In this document: piece by piece, positions 1 through 10,626 of the stretch
How the letters are laid out: each line of letters starts with the position of its first letter
Numbering within the stretch: the stretch's first letter is position 1
From: Clonostachys chloroleuca
Taxonomy: Eukaryota > Ascomycota > Sordariomycetes > Hypocreales > Bionectriaceae
Direction: 5' to 3'
NCBI GenBank assembly: GCA_037952775.1
Contig: JBANAY010000004.1
Coordinates: 5,146,001-5,210,000 of the forward strand
DNA: 64,000 nt
Position numbers and translations under genes: made by a program
The notes under the pieces: generated by a model
Seen by the model: only the letters and a program-made list of their open reading frames with translations
Told to the model about the DNA's origin: nothing
Database searches by the model: none

Positions 1-1530
1 ACAAAGACCTAGTATTACATATTGATTCCCCAGACCTTCTCCATGACGCGCACGCAGACATGATCTGCAAATCACAACTCAAGTAGCGGGGAAGGAAATT
101 GGCGCATCTCAGCTGTGATCCAACCTCGATCAAATACTTATGTAATTATGTATAGCTGGTTGCTGGGATTGAACGTGTGCTGGAATCATTCGTTGTCGAT
201 CGAACGGGCTGTTTAGATCCACATATGCAGGTACATCCTCCAAGCAGCTTTGTTGGTTTAGGTGCAATCTTTTTATCCCTTTACGGAAAGGATTTCAATC
301 TAGGTTTAGGGGGCAAAATAATGCAGCTATGAAGGCAAACGGCTAACGCGAAAAGAGCGCAGATGGGAGAGAATGATGCAATCAAAGAGAGTACCTCCTG
401 TTCAACCACCTGCAGGAATCGCATAACTTAATGGGCCAGAAGTCAAAGGCGGTAAACAAGGCTGGCGGGTGACGGCAACAATAAGCGGGCAGTCAAGGCT
501 CAACAAAATTTCCCCATAATGCAGTGCACTCTGTGTCTCAAGTCTGCCTTTGATCCATGCGTCATGTAGGGCGTGCCGAGGCGCCGTTCCTTATCTCTAC
601 AGCACTAGCAGATTAGTAACTCTTGGGCCTGCACAGTTTAATTTGCCTCCAAAAGGGACCAGCAAGGATTGCCTTATGGACAAGGCCAAGGTCAAACCTA
701 GGAGAGGCGGCTGGACTGAACGGGTGGAAGTCACGTCGATTCTACCAAAGATAGTAACAATTTTCAGTCTCCTGTGGGTTTGGCCCCAACGCAACAGTTG
801 GGCTTATGCATGCTATGTCACCACCATCACGGCTCGGTTGTGCTTGAACACTAGCTAGCCAGCTAATTAGCACCTTTTTCTCGAACGTGATTCCCTCAGG
901 AGCGTAAGTTATGTGGAGATGCTGAGCCCTTGGCGTCCAGCCTGCTTCACAAAAATGCGAAACGAACGGGGCAGCGTTGGCTTAATACCCAAGCCTCCCA
1001 ATCAGGTCGAGGATGTGGTCAGCCATGGGGTAACATCAAATTGACCAACCAACTAAGGCTGATCTCGGCGGCGGCTCCCCCTGAATATGCTTTGTGGCGG
1101 CTGTTGGTCGCCATAAGTTGGCTTGGCTAGTTTGCTAGCCTGTGTCAGCATTCAGCTCCTGAGCAAACGCATGAATCCTGTGTGCCTGCTGCTACATCAA
1201 GACTGGTCCAAAACGCCCCAGCGAGTGTGCTAGTCCCACAAGGCAGAGAGTGATTACCCTCACGCTCTTGGCATTACTCCTTCAAGTGGTGATATTCTTG
1301 TGGCGTACGGTGGGCAATTTCCCCTGTCTGTGTATCGTTTGATGAATACGATCAGCATTGCCCAGGCCAATGGATGGGTATTAAAGGAGGCTCTCCCCAC
1401 GCCCCCTACAATGGAATGATTTCAGATCAGACAGTCAGACTTTCATTCTCTGTTCACTCGAGTAACTTCAAGACTTTCATTCTTTCCATATTCCACCAGT
1501 CTCTACCTCACTACCAATCCAACCGTCAAA
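1..1530. other. Intergenic region at left edge, no gene recognised
   Basis: Several open frames of about 65-100 codons occur here, but none shows a domain, a signal peptide or convincing splice structure. The last 100 bases before the next start are CT/AC-rich, as expected for a fungal 5' leader. Confidence 0.6.
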
Positions 1531-2106
1531 ATGCTCTTTAACAAGATGACCGTTCTGGCCGCCGCCGTCTCTGGCGCCGCCGCTGCTGCCCAGCCTCCCG
1601 CTCCCACTGCCGTCCTCGACGAGCGTGACACCGCCGCCTGCGCCAGCGCTGCTCTCAAGTACGGTCCTGGCCTGCTCGACCTCCCCACCCCTAAGAACAC
1701 CAACATTCTCACCTTGACCGGCTCCGCCACCAAGTCTTGCGAGATCCCCGCCGTCACCGGCACCCTCGCCTCCGAGTACAGCTCCTACTGGTCCCAGTTC
1801 TCCAGCTGGCACAAGGAGCACGTCACCGACATCAGCAACCTCGTCAAGGCCTGCTCGGATGACCTCACCAGCCTCATGTCCGGCGTCACCTTCGACAGCA
1901 GCGTCCTCGAGCAGACCTCGTGCTCCAGCCTCAGCTGGCCCTCGCAGACCGGCGGCTCCAGCAGCGACGATAGCAAGAACAACACCAACAGCAGCAACAA
2001 CTCTACCAGCAGCAACAATGACAAGGGCGGCGCTGGCTCCCGCCAGACTGCCGGCCTTGTTGGCGCCGCCGCCTTCGCTGGTATTGTTGCCGTTGCCCTC
2101 CTCTAA
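1531..2106 (+). CDS. Secreted GPI-anchored protein, infection-structure-specific-protein-like
   Basis: This single-exon gene encodes 191 residues. Residues 1-20 form a signal peptide with a short charged start and an Ala-rich core. The middle (about 30-140) holds several cysteines spaced like the fungal infection-structure-specific / DUF7735-type proteins. Residues 140-170 are an Asn/Ser/Asp-rich, probably glycosylated spacer. The last 20 residues are a hydrophobic Ala/Val/Leu tail typical of a GPI-attachment signal, with a small-residue site (GGAGS) just before it. The product is expected on the outer plasma membrane or cell wall. Codon use is strongly C-ending, which suggests high expression. 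Its molecular function is unknown. The family name comes from overall architecture, not from a decisive motif. The ATG sits directly after a CT/AC-rich leader. Confidence 0.8.
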   Translation: MLFNKMTVLAAAVSGAAAAAQPPAPTAVLDERDTAACASAALKYGPGLLDLPTPKNTNILTLTGSATKSCEIPAVTGTLASEYSSYWSQFSSWHKEHVTDISNLVKACSDDLTSLMSGVTFDSSVLEQTSCSSLSWPSQTGGSSSDDSKNNTNSSNNSTSSNNDKGGAGSRQTAGLVGAAAFAGIVAVALL

Positions 2107-3448
2107 GCGCAGGGCGTGGTTTTTAGCCAATAGATCATTGGATTGCATGAGATTTAAGCGGGAATACTAAACTAAAAATGATACCATAGTCTTAATTCAA
2201 CTGTTACTCGCATATGGTGCTCCATATCCCCGTGATTGTGTCCGCTCGTCATCTGTGATAAAGCTTGATGTTCCAAAGTGCAAATCTGTGCCCCCAGCCT
2301 TGGCAAATTGGTGCTGCCGATCGCCACTCTTCTGGCTCGTCTTTGGGCGAGTCGAAGAGCTTCAAGTGCCGGTTACAAGGGGCTCCTAATTAATCTCGCT
2401 TCTGGACGCACGGGGCACCTTGCGGCAGAACTTCAGCGGCTTTTGGAAGGAGCTTCGGTGCCGTTTCCGTGCTGTGCCTGGGAGCAGTCCACTATCTTCT
2501 AGGGGTCTGTTATGGGGCCAGGAAAAGTTCGCCTCGCACTTCCCTACAGTAATTGCATCTCTCCTCGCAGAAGCCGTCTTCCTCAATCAGTATGTCTTAC
2601 GGGCTGGCTGATGAGACCATGTCTCAGCGCCACATGGACCAAGATTCTCCTGCAGGTGCGTAGTGAGCTGAGCCTACAGCTCGGAGACCGCCCGACTACC
2701 CGCTAACAGTTCCCAACTTGGCCCTGCCTATTCATAGGTACCTGAGTTTGATGGAGCCTCTAAATGTCTGAATTAATGCTTACTCCGGGGCCAAATGTTC
2801 GTTGAGGCGGCGCTGCCGACTTGCTGAAACCGCACCAGCCTCAGAATCTGGTGACCCTACAACCAACGTCGCAGAGGAGCCAGATACAGGCGTGTATATT
2901 TAGCAATGATGCACTGGAAGTTTGCAACGGCAAGCTATCTTGCCTGGTTGGCCAGTCGTTCCATTTTGTGACAGCGCCCAAGCCATCCATTAGCCACCCA
3001 TGCCCCTGTAGATCATTTGCCCGCTAATTGCACAGTGTTCTCGTTGGTTTATTAGCGTGTAGTCTATCATCAGATTGGCCCTGCTTGCAACCATTGAACG
3101 TTCACTTAGTATGGTCATATGATACTGGGTTTTATAATTCTTGTGGCCTTGGAATCGAAAAGAAAGAGAGAAAGTGTATGTATGTGCACGTTGAAAAAGA
3201 AAAAGAAGAGAAAGAGAGGGAAAAAAGAAAAAAGGAATATAAGAGGTCGCAAAGGATTACTTTCTAGGAGACCTTGGACTTAGAGTACAACCCGGCGCGA
3301 AGCGTCATTAGCAGAGGCTCACTCAAGGCTATCACTGAAAATTTATTTTTCAGAACCAGAGACTCCATTAAACCAGGAAATATCAAACTTCAAAGCTAGG
3401 CTAACTGCATTTGCATAAAATCTTGGGTTAGGCCGGCGACGTCCGTTC
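2107..3448. other. Intergenic region with a purine-rich tract
   Basis: No gene is recognised. A strongly purine-rich (GAAA/AAAG) stretch lies at about 3158-3245. The region ends at the 3' end of the minus-strand methyltransferase gene. Confidence 0.55.
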
Positions 3449-5054
3449 TCACTCCCCTTCTGGTTTCCGGCCATACCAAACATGTCTAGCAGAAATCTTG
3501 TCAGTATCAAAACATGTCTATTCGAAAGAAGTGTTCTTGACTCACATGGGAATATAGGCATGAACTTTGGGATCCCGAAGCTGCTTTCGTGCCTGCGCAC
3601 AATATACCGTGACCTCCTCCACGGACCAGCCCAGATGCCTGGTAAAGAGGGCAAGCAGCAAGCCTTCAAGACCGGTGTTTAAATTCTCAAATGACCAGGC
3701 TCCAATCTCCTTGTAATGTTTGTCCTTGGGCCATGAATTAGTAGGCCACTTGTACTGTCTGTGTACAATATCTACGAATCCAGCCTTCTTCATAAATTCC
3801 CCATACTTGGGGGCAATGTCGATGGGGCGCCCGGCTAAGGTGCAGGCTTTGATGACCAGTGGGCCGAATTGGCCCAGCGGGGATTCAAGATCCAAGGAGC
3901 CGTCATCGCAGCCAAGAGGGTGGGTCAAATCTTGCATCTCGAGATAGCCTCCAGGTTCGAGATTTCTAGATTATGTTAGTATTGACGTGAGAGAGGTTTG
4001 AGGTCAGTAAACTCACTCGAATGATTTGTCGACGAAGCTTTGCATTTCTTCAAAGCATGCTGTGAGCACCCGAGCGAAGATCAAGTCGAACGGCCGTGTC
4101 CAGGTCCACTCTTTTTCGAGATCGTCGACCTCGAAAGTGCAGTTTGGTGGGGTTCTTCTCATTGACTTGACAGTCAGCTAATCTTGGCTCATTTTGAAGT
4201 GGAGAGGGTAAGACGCGGAGTAGAGCCATACAGAGAGGGTTGGATAGGGCTGAGATCAACACCGATGACCTAATTCAAGAGTTGGTTAATCAGAGAAGCT
4301 AGGCTGCATAGATAAAGCGAAATATGCTAATGGACCGCATACCTCTGATTCAGGATATACGTCGGCTTTAGTGTATCAACTCTGTCAGTGAACATGAGCA
4401 GTTCTTGGTCTCGAATCTCAGCTTACCATATTCAATCGCCCAGATGCCTGTTCCGGTTCCAGCATCCAGAACTCGCTTAGCTGGGCCGTTCTGGATCTTG
4501 GGACAAAGTCCCAATTCTCCACGGAGTGTAAATAGCCAAAGATTGTGCTGAAGATCTTGGCTTTTATTAGTTGATGATCCCAATATTCAAGGAATTATCC
4601 CCTTGCTCACCAAGTCGTTTACTCTCATCCTCGTCATTGGGATAGTTATATTCTAATCAAACCGGTAAAGCCTGGTTAGAAAATGAGCGATTAGGTCGAA
4701 GAATGCTGGCGACTAACTTCCGGAACTCATAGCATGATAGGTTCTGCCATTTTCTTCCTGATATCTCAACACGCTCGAGCGGAGTGACGTGAGGCTACTT
4801 CCGGCGACCTTTTTCTTGGATTAGTATTGAAGTCGCGACATATAGCCAGAGTTTTACCCACGGAACCAATTGCCGAATCAGCATCACTGGCCTCATTGTC
4901 CTCCTCGGCTTCCTAGATACCTGTCAGCAGTTAGCTGAATATGGCCGCTGAGCCTCATACACACAAGAATGTCCTCTCCCTCTAATTGCGTAGAAGTCAG
5001 CGCCGCAGCGGGGGTAGTTGAAGTCCCAGGTGATTGACTTGGGGGCGAACCCAT
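3449..5054 (-). CDS. LaeA-like SAM-dependent methyltransferase, ten exons
   Basis: Ten exons can be followed by frame and splice sites: 5054-4965, 4912-4862, 4808-4718, 4652-4611, 4555-4427, 4365-4343, 4269-4232, about 4154-4017, 3965-3546 and 3485-3449. Together they encode about 352 residues with all phases consistent. The class I methyltransferase fold is clear. Motif I is VLDAGTGTGIWAIEYA, followed by EVIGVDLSPIQPS, then the NCTFEVDD acidic motif and the NLEPGGYLEMQD motif of fungal LaeA/TAM-type methyltransferases. The family ending (WYGRKP) comes from the 37-nt last exon; reading only the penultimate exon would lose it. A YNYPNDEDES segment precedes the fold, as in relatives. The substrate is unknown; members serve in secondary metabolism or regulation. 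Two acceptors 3 nt apart are possible near 4154. Exon 3 requires a GTGGGT donor in the preceding intron. Confidence 0.85.
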
Positions 5055-7094
5055 GATAATTGTTGGTAGGTTTTAACTTCCTTTGTGTCGAGGGGTTTAA
5101 TGGAGAATCGAGGTGCGGGAGCGTCGGGAAGACGCGTAGTTTGGATTGAAGATAGTTCCAAAAGGATTTCGAACAATATGGCCGCCTTATCAGTGTTTCG
5201 TCATCAGATTATCCCTTTGCCTATCCTTCTTGGTGGGGAAATGGAGGTGAACGGACCCGGCTTGAGGGACGGGTAGATGTGTTTGAGGAGAAAACTCAAT
5301 TTCGACAGGCCTGCGAGCTTATCATTCCAAAATGCCAAGACGGCCCCCTCTTGGACCTTTCAAACTCGTCTGAGTTTCCGGGGCATATGAACTGCTGACC
5401 ACGCCACGTATATGCATCGGATAGATGTCCAAAGAGGGCTGTTCTCCATATTTTAGCCCCCCTGCCCCGATGCTTCCCCAGTTTGGCCACTCCCGTTGAG
5501 CCCGCTAACCATTGGATCTTCGCTGTTCGGTTCTCGCTTTTTATGTAGGTATGAGTTGTTCGGGTTGTCCGTACATATTCTAGACGCTCCTGTGCATCGG
5601 TTATTCGCCTATTGCTCTCTAGCGGACGAGACTCCCTCCACTTTGTGGATAACTTCCAAGCACCTCTCCCTCACCGTTCTGCATATCGGATGGCGAACCG
5701 TTGTGTCCTACAGGTAGCTTTGGATTGAACTGCATGCAATTCGTTAAATATGTTTTGCTGCATATTTCCTGCTTTAGGGCCATGTAGCCCCGTGTCCGGA
5801 TACATTCTCCTACATGGGCACTCACACGCATAATATTGGACCTAAAGGAAATGGCCTGGTTATTCGTCATATCCTGACTTGTCGGCTCTCAGTAGTTCCG
5901 TCATTACCAATCACACAGCCGATGCATGTCACAACCTGCTTCCTGCAATTGTCCATATCACATTACCCTTGTAATTTAGTTGAGCGTATAATATCCACAA
6001 TTCGCAGCTTGCACGAATAACATGCATATCTGCGAATAGTCAAAGGTCCGTTCGGCTCATTCGGCTCTAGCCTACGCGGATAGCAAATTGCGAAACCCTT
6101 TACCCTATAACTCACAAGTGAATTATAATAGGCGGCGCGTTATGACCTAGTAAAGACAGCACGCTACGTTGCACAACCCAGGTTATGTAGTTAACCTAAG
6201 AAGTTTAAGGGATAACTTAATTTCGACGACTATCCAGCATGAATCCTTAATCCATATCCTATGGGTTCAATCTGAAATAATGCGCACGGGAGGAATTCCA
6301 TACGCAGCCGGATATAGCTCTCTTACAGTTGGTAATAGTTATATAAGTAAAGAGCAACCCGTTCGCAACAGACACAATATCTGAAGCTCACGATCTCGCG
6401 CTCGTGATGGGCAAGTAATTTTGAATCAGTGTCCCCAAAAAGGAACAAATTCCATCTAAACATCGCCACCGGAATTTTCTATTGGACGTTTCTTCAGATT
6501 TGGGGTTCTGTTGGCTCTGGAAATTGGATTCGTTTTCGCACCGAGATGAAAGTATTCGCATGAATCGGAGTGAACTCGAATAAAACATCTCTAATTCTCG
6601 TCGCTTATCTCTTCTAAATAATCTGTCATCTATCCAATTCTTTAACCCAATTTTTTTTTCCCTAGATTTGTTTTCTTCGGGAGATCCCGAGTACAGCTTG
6701 CTATAGTAAACAAGTAGGTCGCCTCGATCGATCACAACCACAACTACGTGACTGAACAGAAGTAGACGGGGATAAAGATCACATAAATAGTAGACTAATG
6801 TGGAGTCATTCAAATCAAATCTTCTAGCCAAAATTCTTGATCAAATTGGCAATGGCCGCCACCTTTAGCGCAGATGCTGTTTTACTTCGGCCGAAGTGTT
6901 GAGTCCGTTAGTCCGTCAGTCTGTCGGCCGAAGTCGACGGACATAAAGACCAGCACATGCTAACATATCACTTTATAAGTCCACCCATTCCAGGGTCAAT
7001 AGGGGAATATTTCCATATCATGCCAAGAGAATCCCGCTTCTTCCTTATTTATCATTCAGAAGACGACGAAAATTCTAAAAAAAACCATCCCTCA
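5055..7094. other. AT-richer intergenic region without a recognisable gene
   Basis: From about 5.7 to 6.8 kb the sequence is visibly richer in A and T than the flanking genes. It has only short open frames, including a 147-codon minus-strand frame at 6388-6831 with no recognisable domain. It may be decayed repeat DNA, but I see no terminal repeats or transposase motifs. An inverted-repeat cluster near its right end is listed separately. Confidence 0.5.
6884..6942. promoter_or_regulatory. CGG/CCG palindrome and inverted-repeat cluster
   Basis: A perfect 14-nt palindrome (ACTTCGGCCGAAGT, 6884-6897) is followed by two GTCCGT copies (6903, 6911), a second CGGCCGAAGT (6925-6934), and GACGGAC (6936-6942), the reverse complement of GTCCGTC at 6911. 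CGG triplets in everted or inverted order are the usual target of Zn2Cys6 regulators. The cluster lies 150-210 nt before the monooxygenase start. A regulatory role is inferred. Confidence 0.45.
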
Positions 7095-8339
7095 ATGGCA
7101 CAGCTCAAGGTACTCATCGCCGGCGGCGGGATTGCTGGCAACGCCCTCGCCTACTGGCTATCTAAAATCGGCCACGATATCACCGTCGTAGAGAGATTTC
7201 CCTGCCTGCGAGCAACCGGACTCCAGGTGGACTTGAGGGGCCACGGTGTCGAGGTGCTGAAGCGCATGGGCCTTGAGCAAGAATATCGCTCCAAGAAAGC
7301 CCCAGAGCAGGGCATTCTGGTCGTTGATAGCTCAGGAAGGCGAAGGGCGACCTTCCCCGCAAACCCTTCGAGCTCAAATTCTCTCACCACTGATTTCGAG
7401 ATTATGAGAGGAGACTTGTGTCGCATGCTTCACGATGCGGCGGTGAAGCACCAGACCAAGTTTGTTTTTGGGAAATCAATCGAGAACTTCCAGCAAGACA
7501 AGAATTCAGTCCATGTGAACTTCTCAGATGGAAAGTCTGACAAATTCGACCTCGTTGTCGGGGCCGATGGGCAGAACTCTCGGTTGCGCAGGATGATGCT
7601 CGGTACTGGTGCTTCAGACCGTTTCTATCCTCTTGGCGGTACCTTTGCGGCCTACTTTACTATACCCCGACCAATTCAGAAAGGTGAAGAATATGTTGCG
7701 ACGACATATATGGCCCCCGGAAAGAGAGCCATTATGACCAGGAGAGCCAACCCGGATGAACTCCAGGTGTATCTGTTCTGCCAAACTGATTCGGATCGCC
7801 TCAAGAATGCTCACGTGAAAGGTTTGGAAGAGGAGAAGGCCGCATTTGAGGAGATATTCCAGGATGCCGGCTGGGAAGCAAGGAGTATCTCAAGTCATTT
7901 GAAGACAACTGAAAACTTCAGCTACCAAGAACTGGGTGTCGTGAAGCTTCCATCTTGGTCTCAGGGGCGGGTTTCTCTGGTGGGAGATGCAGCATTCTGT
8001 TCGTCAGTGGCAACCGGTATGGGCACTACATCTGCGATGGTGGGAGCCTATGTCCTAGCCGGCGAGATTGGAAAACACTGCGGCGTGGGTCAGCATGGTA
8101 ATGGCGATGACATTTCAAGAGCCCTGGAAGCTTATCAGGAAACATTTCAGCCAATGATAAATGACGTTCAAAAAGGTCTGCCCGAGAAGAACGTTTTCAA
8201 GTCTATGCCTTCGTCTTCCTGGGGGGTCTCCATTGCCAACTTTATCCTTAGTACGGCTTCCTTCCTGGGGATCAACTCTTTCGATATCCCTGAGTATGGG
8301 TCGAGCTGGAAACTTCCAACATATAAGGAGCTGTCCTAA
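7095..8339 (+). CDS. FAD-dependent monooxygenase (UbiH/TetX-type)
   Basis: This single-exon gene encodes 414 residues. The N-terminal Rossmann motif (VLIAGGGIAGNALAYWLSK, residues 5-23) binds FAD. It is followed by the GDLCRML segment, the DG motif (LVVGADGQNSRLRR, about residues 152-165) and the GD motif (VSLVGDAAFCSSVATGMGT, about 295-313). These mark a group A flavoprotein hydroxylase that uses NAD(P)H and oxygen on an aromatic or polyketide-like substrate. The frame is open upstream to 6957, but the ATG at 7095 places the Rossmann motif at the usual distance from the start, so I prefer it. The Zn2Cys6-type site cluster upstream and the nearby methyltransferase suggest specialised metabolism. 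The substrate is unknown. No transmembrane segment is obvious. Confidence 0.9.
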   Translation: MAQLKVLIAGGGIAGNALAYWLSKIGHDITVVERFPCLRATGLQVDLRGHGVEVLKRMGLEQEYRSKKAPEQGILVVDSSGRRRATFPANPSSSNSLTTDFEIMRGDLCRMLHDAAVKHQTKFVFGKSIENFQQDKNSVHVNFSDGKSDKFDLVVGADGQNSRLRRMMLGTGASDRFYPLGGTFAAYFTIPRPIQKGEEYVATTYMAPGKRAIMTRRANPDELQVYLFCQTDSDRLKNAHVKGLEEEKAAFEEIFQDAGWEARSISSHLKTTENFSYQELGVVKLPSWSQGRVSLVGDAAFCSSVATGMGTTSAMVGAYVLAGEIGKHCGVGQHGNGDDISRALEAYQETFQPMINDVQKGLPEKNVFKSMPSSSWGVSIANFILSTASFLGINSFDIPEYGSSWKLPTYKELS

Positions 8340-9496
8340 GAAGAGAGTTCTCGTCCTCTCATATCCTTCACAACTGTCATTTTCCCCCTCACTATGTATT
8401 TTATATCCCAATTAGAAATAATCCGATCACACCCATGATTTTTTAAGACTTGTCGTTTTGCTGATTCCAATGACCGACTGAAAGCCGCGTGTTCTCCTTT
8501 CTATCAAGCTCTTGAGGGCACCAAAGTTCAACACTGATACGCCCTTTCCTCGATGGCCTGCAACTCGCCAGTCATACGTCCGGTCCGGTGACCATTTCTC
8601 TATCAATGATACTCTGGGAACCGGAAGGTGTGTGTTTTCAGAAGGCGCGCTCTGTCTTACAGCCTAGATCAAGTATAATTGCTCCGAAAAGAGGTTTAGT
8701 TGTCAATGTGCCCCCATGTTGTTGGTCTAGTTACATCATGATTCGATGCATGTCCACACAATGCCGATGGTGGCCGTGTGCTCGTTTATCTCCACGCCCT
8801 AAAATTGACAATTCTCACCTTTGATAGGTCTTAGAAAACACGTTCCGGGCGTTAAGCCGCTAGTACCGAGTTCCCGGGGTTGGGATATGATGCTAAAGAT
8901 TAGCAAATTGACAGGGCCTAGAATGAAATCCAAAATTTGGAACTGTCTACTGGTACACTTCATGATACTAGATAACGAGCTGTGTATTGTCGCCAGCAGT
9001 CCGGCCCGGTTCCGGAATCGGTATCCTCAAATTTCTCGTCGTCTTGAAGCTCTCCTAGAAACAGAATGAGTCTCAAATTGAGTCAAAGCCCGATATGGAG
9101 GTTTAATTGTTAGTTTGGCTTTGATCTTATTCCGTGTGAACCATAATTTGAATTGGGAAGAAATCTCGGCCGTCCCCGCCTGCACACCGGTCCGGTTCCG
9201 GAATCGGCACCGCAGCCGACGATCCCCACCTCAACTATATTTCTAACCCGAAAGTAACCTCTTCAAGCTATTACTTCATCAGAGGTATATGAACATGATA
9301 TAAGACGGCGAAAGAATCTTGAATGAACTAACAATCTGATCCATTTCAACTCAAGTACTTACAACAACCACATTCAGCTGCTTTCTGTCTAGTATCATCT
9401 AACCAGAAAACAAAAGCTCGAAGAAAGCCGACTTCAACATCGCTATTCTCTATCAATACCAAGTTCGCTGTCCAACGGAAAGATCAGCATAACGAA
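8340..9496. other. Intergenic region with CCGG-rich direct repeats
   Basis: No gene is recognised; the frames of 78-82 codons here show no domain. Two near-identical CCGG-rich copies lie at 9001-9021 and 9187-9207 (listed separately). The 3' half near the dehalogenase has a CA-rich leader. Confidence 0.5.
9001..9207. repeat. Pair of 21-nt direct repeats, 20/21 identical
   Basis: Positions 9001-9021 and 9187-9207 share the core CCGGTTCCGGAATCGG and differ at one base overall. A partial third copy (CCGGTCCGGT) lies at about 8580-8589, and a short inverted match (GGAACCGGA) lies near 8610. They could be regulatory sites for the downstream gene or ends of a decayed mobile element. Confidence 0.6.
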
Positions 9497-10219
9497 ATGG
9501 CCAAGCTTACCGACTACAAGGTTCTCACCTTTGACTGCTTCGGCACAATAATCGATTGGGAAGCTGGACTTTTGGCTGGAATGCAGCCATTCCTTGCCTC
9601 ACACAATGCAACCAACTCGTTCTCCCGAGAGAAACTTCTGGCAGTCTACCATGAGGCCGAGGCGGCTCAGCAAGCGGCCACCCCAGGCCTGACCTACTAT
9701 GCCCTGATTGCCAAGATCCTCCCCCAGATCGCCACAAAGCTCGGTCTCCCCCAGCCCACAGAGGAGCAGTCAATTACCTATGGCAAGTCTGTGGGCGAGT
9801 GGCCCGCCTTCCCAGACTCCGTCGACGCCCTGCGCCGCCTCTCGAAGCATTTCAAGCTCGTCATTCTCTCCAACGTAGACCGCGACTCCTTCTCCCGAAC
9901 CAACGCTGGCCCTCTGCAGGGCGTCCCCTTTGATCTGATCATCACTGCCCAGGACGTCGGCAGCTACAAGCCTGACCTGCGCAACTTCGAGTACATGCTC
10001 GACCAGGTCAAGAGCAAGCTCGGCTTCGACAAAAGCCAAATCATACAGACAGCGCAGAGCCAGTTCCACGACCACCAGCCCGCGAAGAAGATGGGCATCA
10101 AGTCGAGCTGGATTGTGCGCCCTGGCGCGGTGATGGGTAACCGCGAGGGTGAAATTTATGACTGGAAGTTCGACACGCTTGGCCAGATGGCGGATGCTCT
10201 CGAGGCTGAGACGAAATAA
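9497..10219 (+). CDS. Type II haloacid dehalogenase (HAD superfamily hydrolase)
   Basis: This single-exon gene encodes 240 residues, the usual length for L-2-haloacid dehalogenase type II proteins. Motif I is TFDCFGTIIDWEAG, with the nucleophilic Asp at residue 13. Motif II is VILSNVDRDSF (Ser/Asn at about 120). Motif III is the SYKPDLRNFEYML lysine region (about 155-168). Motif IV is the SQFHDHQPAKKMGI segment (about 190-203). Such enzymes hydrolyse the carbon-halogen bond of 2-haloacids through an aspartyl ester, but fungal members often have unknown physiological substrates. The protein is probably cytosolic, since no signal peptide is present. Its position beside a flavin monooxygenase is compatible with a catabolic or tailoring role, which is inference only. 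Confidence 0.9.
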   Translation: MAKLTDYKVLTFDCFGTIIDWEAGLLAGMQPFLASHNATNSFSREKLLAVYHEAEAAQQAATPGLTYYALIAKILPQIATKLGLPQPTEEQSITYGKSVGEWPAFPDSVDALRRLSKHFKLVILSNVDRDSFSRTNAGPLQGVPFDLIITAQDVGSYKPDLRNFEYMLDQVKSKLGFDKSQIIQTAQSQFHDHQPAKKMGIKSSWIVRPGAVMGNREGEIYDWKFDTLGQMADALEAETK

Positions 10220-10554
10220 ACGTAGCCTTTTGTATCCGAGTCGGGTTGGAATCTAAACTACTTAATCTACTTGTTGCAATGGAGTTTGTCCCGCTTGATC
10301 TTCTTATTTCGTAGGAGGTCCTCCGAGGAATCCGTTCTTCTTTTGAATATAAGATTGTAACCCGCACGGGACATTGTCATAAAGACTGAGCTCTTCGGAA
10401 TTCTAGCAATGCTTCAAGTTAATTAAGCTCAAGACTTCTTCATTGAGTATTGGACATGCTCTTCATCGGTCTCTCGAACACCTGACTAGGTCGCAAACGC
10501 TAGATCGTGAATATGAATGCATTTACCACCAATCCATCCAATCAACGATCAGAA
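10220..10554. other. Short intergenic region before the tRNA gene
   Basis: This is the 3' flank of the dehalogenase and 5' flank of the tRNA. I see nothing else in it. Confidence 0.5.
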
Positions 10555-10626
10555 GCCCCGTTGGCTCAGTGGTAAAGCGTATCACTAGTAATGATAAGAT
10601 CACTGGTTCGATTCCAGTACGGGGCA
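10555..10626 (+). tRNA. tRNA-Thr (anticodon AGT)
   Basis: A full cloverleaf can be drawn by eye. The acceptor stem GCCCCGT pairs perfectly with ACGGGGC, with discriminator A. The D-arm carries GGCTCAGTGG (A box). The anticodon stem TATCA/TGATA encloses the 7-nt loop CTAGTAA, giving anticodon AGT. The variable loop is AGATC. The T-arm ACTGG/CCAGT encloses the loop TTCGATT (B box). There is no intron. AGT reads threonine codons after A34-to-inosine editing. The first T-runs suitable for Pol III termination lie about 40 nt (TTTTT) and 100 nt downstream. Confidence 0.95.

Noticed and set aside
1477..2148. 223-codon minus-strand frame opposite the GPI protein
   Set aside because: It is the antisense shadow of a GC3-rich gene; the sense frame has a signal peptide and GPI tail.
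6388..6831. 147-codon minus-strand open frame in the AT-richer region
   Set aside because: No domain, no signal, biased composition, and no splice partners.
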